NCBI GenBank assembly: GCA_028819215.1
Contig: JAPPMG010000058.1
Span: 18,622 to 82,621 of the forward strand
Direction of reading: 5' to 3'
DNA length: 64,000 bases
Source of the DNA: Bryobacterales bacterium
GTDB lineage: Bacteria > Acidobacteriota > Terriglobia > Bryobacterales > UBA6623
The notes beneath the pieces are model-generated. The model saw only the letters and a list, made by a program, of their open reading frames with translations, made no database searches and was not told where the DNA came from. Both the position numbers and the translations under genes were made by a program. This document shows positions 33,919 to 41,682 of this stretch, one piece after another (position 1 is the first letter of the stretch; each line of letters starts with the position of its first letter).

Positions 33919-35817
33919 ATGGCCACTCCGCTCACTCGCCGCGATTTCAACGCAAGCCTCGGAAGCGCCATCGCGCTAAGTACCGTGCCCGCTTCTTGCG
34001 GCCGGTCCTCGGCCGGCGAGTGGCGCGAGTGGGGGCGCGAACCGGGCGGGACGCGGTACAGCCCGCTGGCCCAGCTCCACCGCGGCAACGTCGCTGAACT
34101 CCAACCCGCCTGGACACACCGCTGCGGGGAGGTCAGCGACGGCTCCCGAAACCCGACCCGCACGGCGTACGAGTGCACGCCGTTGATGGCAGACGGCTTC
34201 CTGTACGTCACGACGCCGTTCAACCGGGTGCTCGCGCTAGACCCCGAGACGGGGAGTGAGCGCTGGGCGTTCGATCCGGGCCTCGATCTGGCCAAGCGCT
34301 ACAACCTCTGGGCCAATCGTGGCGTTAGCCTCTGGCGCAGTGGCTCTGAGCGGCGGCTGCTGCACGGCACGCTGGACGGGCGCCTCATCGCCCTAGATCC
34401 ATCGACTGGAAAGCCATGCGCCGACTTCGGCGATGGCGGCCAGGTAAGCGTCGGCGCGCGGCTGACTTCGCCGCCCGCGATCGTGGGCGACTTGGCGGTT
34501 ATCGGTGGGAACGTACCGACCCTGCGAGCCTTCGATGTCCGCAGCGGCAAGCTGGCCTGGACCAGGCACAAAGTGCCGCCGGATGACAGGGCGGCCAAGC
34601 AGACTTGGGAAGGGGACTCTTGGCAGCAACGCCGTGGCGGAGTCGCCTGGCCTCCGCTCAGCGCGGACATCGAACGCGGCCTATTGTTCGTGCCTACCGA
34701 TTCACCGACCTATGACTACTACGGGGCCGATCGCGCCGGAGACAACCTGTACTCCAACTGCGTGCTGGCGTTAGATGCCTCTAGCGGGGAGTACGTCTGG
34801 CACTTCCAAGCCACCCACCACGACATCTGGGACTACGACCTGTGCGCCCAGCCGGTGCTCTGCGATATCCGGCGTGACGGCAACACGATCCCGGCCGTGG
34901 TGCAGACCAGCAAGCAGGGATTTGTGTACGTGCTGCACCGCGAGACTGGCGAGCCGCTGTTCGACATTGATGAGGTTCCTGTTCCGCAACATTGCGCTCC
35001 GGGCGAGCAGCCGGCTGCAACACAGCCTGTTCCAGCCAAGCCAGCCCCGTTCGTGAGGCAGTCGATGTCTCCAGACGAACTGTCCACGGTAACGCCCGAG
35101 CACCATGACTGGGCCAAGCAGCTTGCCTCGCGCTTCCAGATCGCGCCGCTGTATCACCCGGGCACGGAACGAGGCGTGATCATCTTTCCGTGCAACCAAG
35201 GCGGCGGAGAATGGGGCGGAGGCTGCTTCGATCCCGGAACCGGCCGCTTCTTCATCAACGGCACGAACCTTGCGGACATCGTCGTCATGGAGGCCCGTAG
35301 GGCCGAACAGCCAGACAGTCCGGTCGGACGCGAGATCATCACGCGCGAAGGCGTGAGCGAATCAGTGATCTATCGCCGCAAGCGAATCGACGTGCGCCAG
35401 AACAAGTTCTGGGATCCACAGACGCTCTGGCCGTGCCAACAGCCACCTTGGGGCGTGCTGAGCTCGATCGATGTCGCTACAGGCGATTACGACTGGCAGG
35501 TTCCGCTCGGCGAAGTCCCTGAGCTGACCGCCCGCGGAGTGCCCGTCACCGGCACGATCAACATGGGCGGGCCGATCGTCACGGCGGGAGGTCTAGTGTT
35601 TATAGCAGGGAGCAACGACCGCCGGTTCCGGGCGTTCGACGCGGATACAGGCAGCGTGCTGTGGGAGGCCGAACTCGACGGCAGCGGCCACGCCAACCCG
35701 ATGACGTACGAGGGTCCAGATTCCGGCCGGCAGTTCGTAGTCATCGCAGCCGGTGGCGGCAACAAGCTCAGCCACAAGTTCACGGACGCATTGCAGGCAT
35801 TCGCCCTGCCAGCTTGA
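33919..35817 (+). CDS. PQQ-type membrane-associated dehydrogenase, lipoprotein-like
   Basis: A 632-residue quinoprotein propeller of the glucose-dehydrogenase type: YSPLAQLHRGNVAELQPAW near residue 49, HHDIWDYDLCAQPVL near 300, VPVTGTINMGGPIVTAGG near 540. Unlike the fusion at 4145 it has no cytochrome c or DUF1080 part. The N-terminus has RRDFNASLGSAIALS followed by PASCG, which looks like a Tat signal with a lipobox. A TATAGG box lies 5 nt before the ATG and there is no ribosome binding site. It probably oxidises a sugar or alcohol in the periplasm. No PQQ synthesis genes are in the window. Confidence 0.85.
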   Translation: MATPLTRRDFNASLGSAIALSTVPASCGRSSAGEWREWGREPGGTRYSPLAQLHRGNVAELQPAWTHRCGEVSDGSRNPTRTAYECTPLMADGFLYVTTPFNRVLALDPETGSERWAFDPGLDLAKRYNLWANRGVSLWRSGSERRLLHGTLDGRLIALDPSTGKPCADFGDGGQVSVGARLTSPPAIVGDLAVIGGNVPTLRAFDVRSGKLAWTRHKVPPDDRAAKQTWEGDSWQQRRGGVAWPPLSADIERGLLFVPTDSPTYDYYGADRAGDNLYSNCVLALDASSGEYVWHFQATHHDIWDYDLCAQPVLCDIRRDGNTIPAVVQTSKQGFVYVLHRETGEPLFDIDEVPVPQHCAPGEQPAATQPVPAKPAPFVRQSMSPDELSTVTPEHHDWAKQLASRFQIAPLYHPGTERGVIIFPCNQGGGEWGGGCFDPGTGRFFINGTNLADIVVMEARRAEQPDSPVGREIITREGVSESVIYRRKRIDVRQNKFWDPQTLWPCQQPPWGVLSSIDVATGDYDWQVPLGEVPELTARGVPVTGTINMGGPIVTAGGLVFIAGSNDRRFRAFDADTGSVLWEAELDGSGHANPMTYEGPDSGRQFVVIAAGGGNKLSHKFTDALQAFALPA

Positions 35818-35834
35818 TGCGCCGACGCTCTGCG

Positions 35835-36188
35835 CTAGGCTGCCGCAGAGGCGGACTCACCGCCTTTGGGCTTGACTGAAGCTGCGCTCGCGGAACTCGT
35901 CGAGCTCTCGGATGACTTCGCCGGCTTTGATTCGTCCGACTTGGCGTCCTTCTTGGGAGAGCCCTCGTCTCTGGCCTGTTCCGGCTTTTTCCCGCCCTTG
36001 CCATAGTCGGTAACGTACCAGCCGCTTCCCTTGAACTGGATCGCCGGAGCGGAGAGGAGCTTGCGCACGGCTCCGTCGCACTGCGAGCCGCCGTTCTGAG
36101 AGCAGACAGTGAGGGGCGCGTCGGAGAATTTCTGGATCAATTCAAAGCGCTCGCCGCACTTCAGACACTCGTACTCATAGAGTGGCAT
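35835..36188 (-). CDS. FmdB-family zinc-ribbon protein
   Basis: A 117-residue protein starting with the family signature MPLYEYECLKCGERFELIQK. The later landmark KLLSAPAIQFKGSGWYVTDY is near residue 43. The second zinc knuckle, normally C-x2-C, is stretched here to C-x7-C (VCSQNGGSQCDG). The tail is a low-complexity stretch rich in K, S and A. The family is named from a formamidase regulator; a regulatory role is presumed but not shown. Confidence 0.88.
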   Translation of the reverse strand: MPLYEYECLKCGERFELIQKFSDAPLTVCSQNGGSQCDGAVRKLLSAPAIQFKGSGWYVTDYGKGGKKPEQARDEGSPKKDAKSDESKPAKSSESSTSSASAASVKPKGGESASAAA

Positions 36189-36419
36189 GCTGCTGGTACC
36201 TTGGCGGGCTAGCAGCCGACCTGCCCCCCCTAGCCGACTGCTGCTTTTTCGATTCTACCAACATCATCCGATCCGCAGCACTCGAGCAAGCCAGGACTTC
36301 CGGCAAGCAGCCGCAGGCCGCTGACCTGAAACCCATTGCCCCTGCAAGCCGTTTCACTAGTTAGAATGAGGCGCGAAGGGCGCGGACCGTCTCACTTCGC
36401 GGCAGAGAGGGCAGCAGCT

Positions 36420-37256
36420 ATGAAACAAGTCATTCGGATCATACCCGCGATCGCGATGTTCGCGGGCCTAGGTCTGGGAGAAGCTGCGGACCCGGCTGTC
36501 GAGGCAGAGGCCGGACCTCAGGCGCAGGCCGAGACAGCCGCTCCAAGGTTCGTCGTTCCGGCTGGAACGCGTGTTCCGCTGGTCATGATCAACAGCATCA
36601 GTTCCAAGCACTCGGAAGTGGGGGACCCGGTCTATCTCGAGAGCGTCTACCCCGTCGTCGTGGACGGCCGCATCATGATACCGGCTGGAACGAACGTTTC
36701 AGGAACAGTGATTCACTCCAAACGCCCAGGGCGCGTGAAGGGGCGCGGACAACTGGGCGTTCGCCTCGACCAGATGATCCTGCCGAACGGCACCATCCGC
36801 GACCTGTCCGGACGGCCCGCTGCGCTCGATGGCCGGTCTCCCGACAACTTCGATCGCGAAACGGGCACGGTCAAGTCGCCCGGAACAAAGGGGGAAGACG
36901 CCGGGGATATCGCAAATACCACCGCCACGGGGGCTTCGATCGGCACTCTCGGCGGTGTGATCGGCGGCAGGCCCGGCACCGGCTTGGGTGTAGGCTCCGC
37001 CGCTGGCGCGGCCGCCGGGCTGGCGAAAGTTCTGCTGACCAAGGGGGCAGACGCCATGCTTGACCGCGGCACGCACATCGAGATGCTGCTCGAGCAGGAC
37101 CTGCAATTCACGGAGGACGAGCTACAAGGCTTGGACTCCGTTACAGGATCGCGGCCAAACATCGGCCCAGGACCCGATCCAAGGCGCAATGACCGCAACA
37201 ACCGGGGTCGCATCGGACGAGGTGTTCCGATCGGCATCGGACGGCTTCCGCTCTAG
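36420..37256 (+). CDS. Exported protein with TrbI/VirB10-like beta domain
   Basis: A 278-residue protein with a signal peptide (MKQVIRIIPAIAMFAGLGLG). Residues about 40-140 (VPAGTRVPLVMINSISSKHS, VVDGRIMIPAGTNVSGTVIH, GVRLDQMILPNGTIRDLSG) resemble the TrbI/VirB10 beta-barrel repeat. A glycine-zipper-like hydrophobic stretch is near 190-225 (GVGSAAGAAAGLAKVLL), and the tail is rich in Arg, Asn and Gly. There are no conjugation genes nearby, so it is probably a free-standing envelope protein. GAGAGG precedes the ATG, and a TAGAAT box at 36362 could be the -10. Confidence 0.68.
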   Translation: MKQVIRIIPAIAMFAGLGLGEAADPAVEAEAGPQAQAETAAPRFVVPAGTRVPLVMINSISSKHSEVGDPVYLESVYPVVVDGRIMIPAGTNVSGTVIHSKRPGRVKGRGQLGVRLDQMILPNGTIRDLSGRPAALDGRSPDNFDRETGTVKSPGTKGEDAGDIANTTATGASIGTLGGVIGGRPGTGLGVGSAAGAAAGLAKVLLTKGADAMLDRGTHIEMLLEQDLQFTEDELQGLDSVTGSRPNIGPGPDPRRNDRNNRGRIGRGVPIGIGRLPL

Positions 37257-37419
37257 CTGACACCCCACCGAACGGGAGGTCTGGTCCAGCCGAGGGTCGA
37301 TTTGCTCCTCGTGACGGTTGATGTCCGCCAAGTCCAGCAGGTGAAGGATCGGGATCACAGAAATCGCTGTGTGGCCGCGTCCATACGAAGAGATTGACAA
37401 TTGAGCGTAAGCCTGCAGA

Positions 37420-37437
37420 TACCAAAATTGGTATAAT
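37420..37437 (+). promoter_or_regulatory. higBA promoter with overlapping operator
   Basis: An inverted repeat TACCAA-AA-TTGGTA (37420-37433) overlaps a perfect TATAAT box (37432-37437) with an extended -10 TG ahead of it. The box ends 6 nt before the toxin start codon, so the mRNA would be leaderless. An antitoxin bound to the repeat would cover the -10, as expected for an autoregulated module. Confidence 0.6.
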
Positions 37438-37443
37438 CGAACG

Positions 37444-37769
37444 TTGGGTTGGAGCGTCGAGATCCTGAATTCTACAGTTCTGGCGGAACTTGACGCCCTT
37501 CCATGCGACATCCGGGCAAAGTTGGACCATATCGTTGGCCTGATCGAGGAACTTGGCATCGAACGGGTTCGCGAGCCTTACGTCAAACATCTCCGCGGCC
37601 AGCTTTGGGAGATGAGAATGAAGGGCATAGCGGCTTGGGACGGGCCATCTATGTGACTCAGACGGGACGTCGAATAGTCATCTTGCATGCGTTCCGAAAG
37701 CACACCAGCAAGACTCCGAAGACGGCGATTCGGACCGCATTGTCCAGAGTGAAGGAGCTAGAGCCATGA
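37444..37769 (+). pseudogene. higB: HigB/Gp49-like RelE-fold toxin, frameshifted
   Basis: The frame begins at TTG 37444 with a normal N-terminal part (VEILNSTVLAELDALPCDIR, then RVREPYVKHLRGQLWEMRMKG). At the AAGGGC at 37621-37626 it goes out of frame and stops at 37656. The other half, GRAIYVTQTGRRIVILHAF followed by KHTSKTPKTAIRTALSRVKELEP, continues in another frame to 37769. One extra G would give MKGHSGLGRAIYVT, the family pattern. The ribosome-dependent mRNA interferase is therefore broken or misread by one base. The antitoxin gene overlaps its end by 4 nt. Confidence 0.78.
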
Positions 37770-38044
37770 CCATTGCATTCGACGAACTCCGAAGAAGGTG
37801 GCACAACGACCCCGAATTCAGCAAGGAGTATGACGCGCTGAGGCCCGAGTTCCGGCTGGCGCGAGAGTTGATCGAGGCTCGCACGGCTGCCGGGCTCAGC
37901 CAGCGCGAAGTTGCACACCGGATGGGAACGAGTCAGCCGGCCATCGCCCGCATGGAGAGTGGTCGAAGACCATCGCTAAGGAGCCTGGAACGTTATGCCG
38001 AAGCCGTTGGCAAGAAGCTGGAGATTCATCTCGTAGGCGACTGA
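37766..38044 (+). CDS. higA: HigA-like XRE-family antitoxin
   Basis: A 92-residue protein with a Cro/CI-type helix-turn-helix at about residues 42-72 (GLSQREVAHRMGTSQPAIAR, MESGRRPS). The N-terminal arm (RRRWHNDPEFSKEYDALRPE) would neutralise the toxin. It starts at an ATG overlapping the toxin stop (ATGA), the usual higBA order. It probably represses the promoter at 37420. Confidence 0.85.
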   Translation: MTIAFDELRRRWHNDPEFSKEYDALRPEFRLARELIEARTAAGLSQREVAHRMGTSQPAIARMESGRRPSLRSLERYAEAVGKKLEIHLVGD

Positions 38045-38055
38045 CCCGAACCAAC

Positions 38056-38238
38056 TCAGGCGGCGAACTGTTCAAAGTCCGCCCTTGCAGCATCGCCGTC
38101 CATGGGGCGATGGCAGACTATGTGGCACACGATGAAGCGGGTGCCTTCCACCCCACTCATGTGATCGTCTAATTCACGGACGCTGAGATCGACGCTTGGG
38201 CGCGTGATTCGATCTCGCAAGCGTGGCGGTCCAGTCAG
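38056..38238 (-). pseudogene. Displaced 3' end of a GmhA-like SIS gene
   Basis: Directly after the stop of the EEP gene, the minus strand reads in one open frame PSVDLSVRELDDHMSGVEGT, then RFIVCHIVCHRPMDG, ending FEQFAA and TGA. It matches the C-terminus of the SIS isomerase at 39099 (PSVDLSVHVSDDHMGRVEDAHF, CHMVCYHFMD). Over 38098-38206 versus 39117-39225 the DNA is about 80 % identical without gaps. It has no start, so it is a remnant. The EEP gene sits exactly between the two SIS 3' ends. Confidence 0.8.
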
Positions 38239-38244
38239 CAGTGG

Positions 38245-39102
38245 TCAATCCTCGCCGTCGCACTCTACCTTGATCAGAAGACGGCAATGATCGCTGGCTC
38301 CCCACTCCTCAATCTCGTTCATGGCGCGAACAGATACCCTCTCGTGAGACCCGCGCGACGCGAAGGCGTAGTCCAATTGATTCAACGCAGTTTCCGGCCC
38401 CGTCCCCGGGCGGTAATACGTCGGGAGATTCTTTGTGTCCGGCAGTACATCGTCTGGCTCGGACCCCGCTTGACGACCGTCGGGCGCCTGCGGCCCCAGA
38501 AACTCCAGCCCGAGCGCCTGCATCCTATCCCATACCGTGCGGTCGCGATCCGGAAGCGACAATCTCCAACCGACCGACCCATAGAACATGTTCAGATCAC
38601 CCGCAGCCAGGATCTTGTGTTTCGCAGGGTCGGAGTGGCCAATGAACGTGGACAGGTCCGAAATGATCCGATGCGCGGATGCATCCGAATAGATCCACGA
38701 ACTGCGATTGGTGGACGGATGAGGACTCAACCAGCGTGCGTACATCGAGACCGCCACAAACGCCTCGTCCTTGTTGCCGTGCGGGATCACCCTCGCGGCG
38801 GCCACGGTGCCAATGTCGCTGGCACCGATAGTATCCTCGCCGAGATCGCTGATCGGCGCGACTTGCCGATACGGCTCAAGCGTGACTCGGTCGGACAGCT
38901 TTACGACCAGCGGCCAACGGTCAAACGAACGGTGGTTCCAAGCCACCCCGTTGACGCCGTCGATCCGGCCCGCCAAGTCTTCGGGCGGACTTCCCGCTTC
39001 CTGCAGTAGCGCTATATCCGCGTCACCGTTGTCGGCCATCTGCACCAGCTCGCGCCATGGATCATGGCGCTTAGCGACGTTCCAGCTAACGACCTTGATC
39101 AT
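38245..39102 (-). CDS. EEP-fold nuclease/phosphatase at the gmhA 3' end
   Basis: A 285-residue endonuclease/exonuclease/phosphatase protein with MIKVVSWNVAKRHDPW at the start (N ligand), DIALLQEAGSPP near residue 30 (E ligand), KILAAGDLNMFYGS near 155 (D-x-N) and WGASDHCRLLIKVE at the end (D-H). All active-site positions are present. It starts at 39102 with an ATGA overlap with the SIS gene stop, so it is read as the last gene of the heptose-like operon. It is flanked by two homologous SIS 3' ends, which indicates insertion. The substrate is unknown; DNA, RNA and phospho-sugar or lipid substrates all occur in the family. Confidence 0.82.
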   Translation of the reverse strand: MIKVVSWNVAKRHDPWRELVQMADNGDADIALLQEAGSPPEDLAGRIDGVNGVAWNHRSFDRWPLVVKLSDRVTLEPYRQVAPISDLGEDTIGASDIGTVAAARVIPHGNKDEAFVAVSMYARWLSPHPSTNRSSWIYSDASAHRIISDLSTFIGHSDPAKHKILAAGDLNMFYGSVGWRLSLPDRDRTVWDRMQALGLEFLGPQAPDGRQAGSEPDDVLPDTKNLPTYYRPGTGPETALNQLDYAFASRGSHERVSVRAMNEIEEWGASDHCRLLIKVECDGED

Positions 39103-39662
39103 CCGACGTCTTGTCGGTCCATGAAGTGATAGCAGACCATGTGGCACACGACGAAGTGGGCGTCTTCCACCCGGCCCATGTGGTCGTCCGAGACGTGGAC
39201 GCTGAGATCGACGCTGGGGCGCAGGCGCCCGCCGCTGAGGCCGCTCAGGCCGACTGTGTAGCAGCCGATCGAGTTGGCGTAGTTGATCGCCTGCACCACG
39301 TTCTCCGAGTTTCCGCTCCCGCTGATGGCTATGGCGATATCGCCGGGCCGAGCGAAGTTCTTGAGGGGCTCGACGAACACGCTCTCGTAACCCACATCGT
39401 TCGAATAGGCCGTCAAGGTCGGGATCTGCTCTGCCAGCGACATGATCCTAAAACGCTTGTCCTCGCCGTAGCTCGCGCCCTTGACGATGTCGCAAGCGAA
39501 GTGGTTGGCGGTCGCGGCACTGCCGCCGTTGCCGAACACGAAGATTTGGCGATCCTCGTCGCGAGCTCTGCGGAAGACCTCGATTAGGGCCTCGACACGA
39601 TCCAGATCGACCGTGTCCAACGCCGCTAGCAGCCGCTGCTTGTAGTCCTTAGCGAAAGGCAT
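39099..39662 (-). CDS. gmhA: SIS-domain sedoheptulose-7-phosphate isomerase-like protein
   Basis: A 187-residue SIS protein. The phosphosugar loop is FVFGNGGSAATANHFACDIV near residue 41, then YESVFVEPLKNFARPGDIAIAISGSGNSENVVQA near 92 and CHMVCYHFMD near the end. It resembles GmhA and DiaA, which isomerise sedoheptulose 7-phosphate to the heptose used in lipopolysaccharide or S-layer glycans. It lies 3 nt after the PfkB kinase gene. Its last residues (after H-F-M-D) differ from the displaced copy downstream, so its 3' end may have been supplied by recombination. Confidence 0.82.
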   Translation of the reverse strand: MPFAKDYKQRLLAALDTVDLDRVEALIEVFRRARDEDRQIFVFGNGGSAATANHFACDIVKGASYGEDKRFRIMSLAEQIPTLTAYSNDVGYESVFVEPLKNFARPGDIAIAISGSGNSENVVQAINYANSIGCYTVGLSGLSGGRLRPSVDLSVHVSDDHMGRVEDAHFVVCHMVCYHFMDRQDVG

Positions 39663-39665
39663 CGC

Positions 39666-40661
39666 TTACCCGCCCGGCTCAGTCGTCGCGGCCAACTCCA
39701 GCACCTCTTCGGCAGTGGCCTTGCCGGTGCCTTGTTTGCCCACGGTGACCGCGGCTACGATTATCCCAAAGCGCAAGGCCGCTTCGGTTCCCGCCCCGGC
39801 TGCCAATGCGAGTGCGAAGCCCGCGCTAAGGCTGTCCCCGGCCCCGCACGGATCGACCGCTCTCACCCCTTGCGGGGGTGGCAGCAGACGCTCCCCCTCA
39901 TCATCGATCAGCCATGCTCCCCGCTCGCCGACCGTCACTACGGTTGCCGGCCCCCCGATCAACCTGTGCAGGCGGGCGTAGTCAACCACGCCGAAAGCCC
40001 TGCGACAGGCAGCCGCGGCCTCGGACTCGTTGGGCGTGGCAATCACGTTGCGGAAGTGCTCCACGCGACGCCGCGAATCAGCGACAAAAACCGCGCCAGG
40101 GCATTTGGCCACCACCCCGCAGATGTTCTTGCGGACGTTGTCAGTCACAGCGCCGCCGTGGGCGGTCTCCGCCTGGTCGGCCACGATAACCACATTGAAC
40201 TCCTCAAGGCTGTCCCAGGATGTCCCCACGAGGGCGTGCTCGTGGGCCGGGTCCAACGGCTCGCTGTTGACGAAATCGACTCGCGGGAGGTCTTCAACGC
40301 CAGTCTCCGAATTGATCAGCTTGGTGTACGTGAAAGTCTGTCTCCCCGGCCACTCAAGCAGCAGATTCGACTCGATGGAGGCCCGATCCAGAGCTTCGCG
40401 CAAGTCCTGCCCGGCACCGTCATTGCCGATGCCACCGATCACGCTGACGCGGCCAGCCCCCAGGGATTTCAGGTTGCTGGCCACCGTCCCGCCCGCACCC
40501 GGCGTGCAGACAGTCTCGGTCACAGCGCAGCGCGGAATTCCCGTCTCGCGCGAAGGCTCCGCCAACGCAGGATCGTACGTACACCATCGATCGAGACAGA
40601 TATCGCCGATCACCAGCGCCCGCACGCTGGCTGCACTCTCTAGGATTTCGGAACAAGTCAT
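39666..40661 (-). CDS. PfkB-family sugar kinase, HldE kinase-domain-like
   Basis: A 331-residue ribokinase-fold enzyme with VRALVIGDICLDRWCTYDP near residue 13, PGAGGTVASNLKSLGAGRVSVIG near 53, and the catalytic anion-hole motif VDPCGAGDSLSAGFALAL near 268. The order and neighbours (SIS isomerase, HAD phosphatase) suggest a heptose-7-phosphate kinase role like the N-terminal half of HldE. The nucleotidyltransferase half is absent here. Its start overlaps the gene ahead by 4 nt. Confidence 0.82.
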   Translation of the reverse strand: MTCSEILESAASVRALVIGDICLDRWCTYDPALAEPSRETGIPRCAVTETVCTPGAGGTVASNLKSLGAGRVSVIGGIGNDGAGQDLREALDRASIESNLLLEWPGRQTFTYTKLINSETGVEDLPRVDFVNSEPLDPAHEHALVGTSWDSLEEFNVVIVADQAETAHGGAVTDNVRKNICGVVAKCPGAVFVADSRRRVEHFRNVIATPNESEAAAACRRAFGVVDYARLHRLIGGPATVVTVGERGAWLIDDEGERLLPPPQGVRAVDPCGAGDSLSAGFALALAAGAGTEAALRFGIIVAAVTVGKQGTGKATAEEVLELAATTEPGG

Positions 40662-41644
40662 TCCGTGCGGCTGTCAGCCGCCGCCAAGACCGCCTTGCGA
40701 AGCGCTGGAACCGTGGCGCGATGGTCTCCGCAAACGTACAGGCTCTGGCCGCCATCGGCAACCGTGCGCACGAGGATGGTCTTGTGCGGGCGGAAGTAGT
40801 AGCCCGGATCGGACTTGGGCAGCTCCGAATGGACGTCGCCTTGGATCGGCACCAAGTCGAAGACCGCGGTCATGAAATTGGCGATTCGGCGGCCTTTTTG
40901 GTGCGCCACGTTGCGCGCCATCGACAGCGCCTTGAGATAGACTTCGGGGCCCATGATGGCGGACCCGAGGCTAACCATGATGCCGCCTTCCAGACTCTCA
41001 ACCGCCTTGGTGTATACGAGAAAGTCCCGGTAGCTGGCCTGCCCGTAGGCTGCGCCATCGCAGTTGGGGTGCTCGTGGGTAATGTCGTAGCCGACACCCA
41101 CGTGGACAGTGACCGGGATGTCCAACTCGTACGCGTTCGCGAGGATGCTGACGTCGCGATGCGGGAATTCCTCGGCCACGATGCGACGCCCGAAGTTCTC
41201 GCCCAAACCCAAGCCAAGCTGAGCCGCATCCACCGCCCAATCGTTGAGGATGGAGGTTTCGTCCCAGAGCCCAAACTCCCCGGTGCGGATGTAACGCGCG
41301 ACGCTCTCAGTGGTGGCACCGATGCGCGCCAGCTCGAAATCATGAATGGCGCCGGCGCCATTCATGGCCACGTGCGTGAACGCTCCGCGCCGCAGCAGGT
41401 CGATCACTTGTCGCGAGACGCCTGATTTGATCACGTGCGCGCCCATCATCAAGATCCTCGCGCTTCGATCTTGGGCGACGAGCCGTGGCGCGATGACTGC
41501 TAGAGATTCCCGCAGCCGGTGGTCTGCCTCCGCGACCTGCTGGTCGAGCTCAAGCAGGTAGCCGAGATCCATGTCGTGCGCGCGCTCGGCCAGCGGGCGG
41601 ATGTTCAGACGCGAGCGGTCAAAGGCCGGGTACTTCGATTGCAT
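40658..41644 (-). CDS. Deoxyhypusine-synthase-like NAD-binding protein
   Basis: A 328-residue protein that I place in the deoxyhypusine synthase-like group with moderate confidence: SARILMMGAHVIKSGVSRQV near residue 61, HVAMNGAGAIHDFELARIG near 88, and VSLGSAIMGPEVYLKALSMA near 225. Bacteria lack eIF5A, so it cannot make hypusine; bacterial relatives act on polyamines or have no known role. It is coupled by a 4-nt overlap to the PfkB kinase, which suggests work in the same pathway. Another Rossmann-type function cannot be excluded. Confidence 0.6.
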   Translation of the reverse strand: MQSKYPAFDRSRLNIRPLAERAHDMDLGYLLELDQQVAEADHRLRESLAVIAPRLVAQDRSARILMMGAHVIKSGVSRQVIDLLRRGAFTHVAMNGAGAIHDFELARIGATTESVARYIRTGEFGLWDETSILNDWAVDAAQLGLGLGENFGRRIVAEEFPHRDVSILANAYELDIPVTVHVGVGYDITHEHPNCDGAAYGQASYRDFLVYTKAVESLEGGIMVSLGSAIMGPEVYLKALSMARNVAHQKGRRIANFMTAVFDLVPIQGDVHSELPKSDPGYYFRPHKTILVRTVADGGQSLYVCGDHRATVPALRKAVLAAADSRTE

Positions 41645-41682
41645 GTTGAAGAGCCACTGTGGCGGAACTTCGGGCAGTCCGG

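Noticed and set aside
37394..37399. TTGACA as -35 of higBA
   Set aside because: It lies 32 nt from the TATAAT box, too far for a sigma-70 promoter; the extended -10 explains the promoter better.
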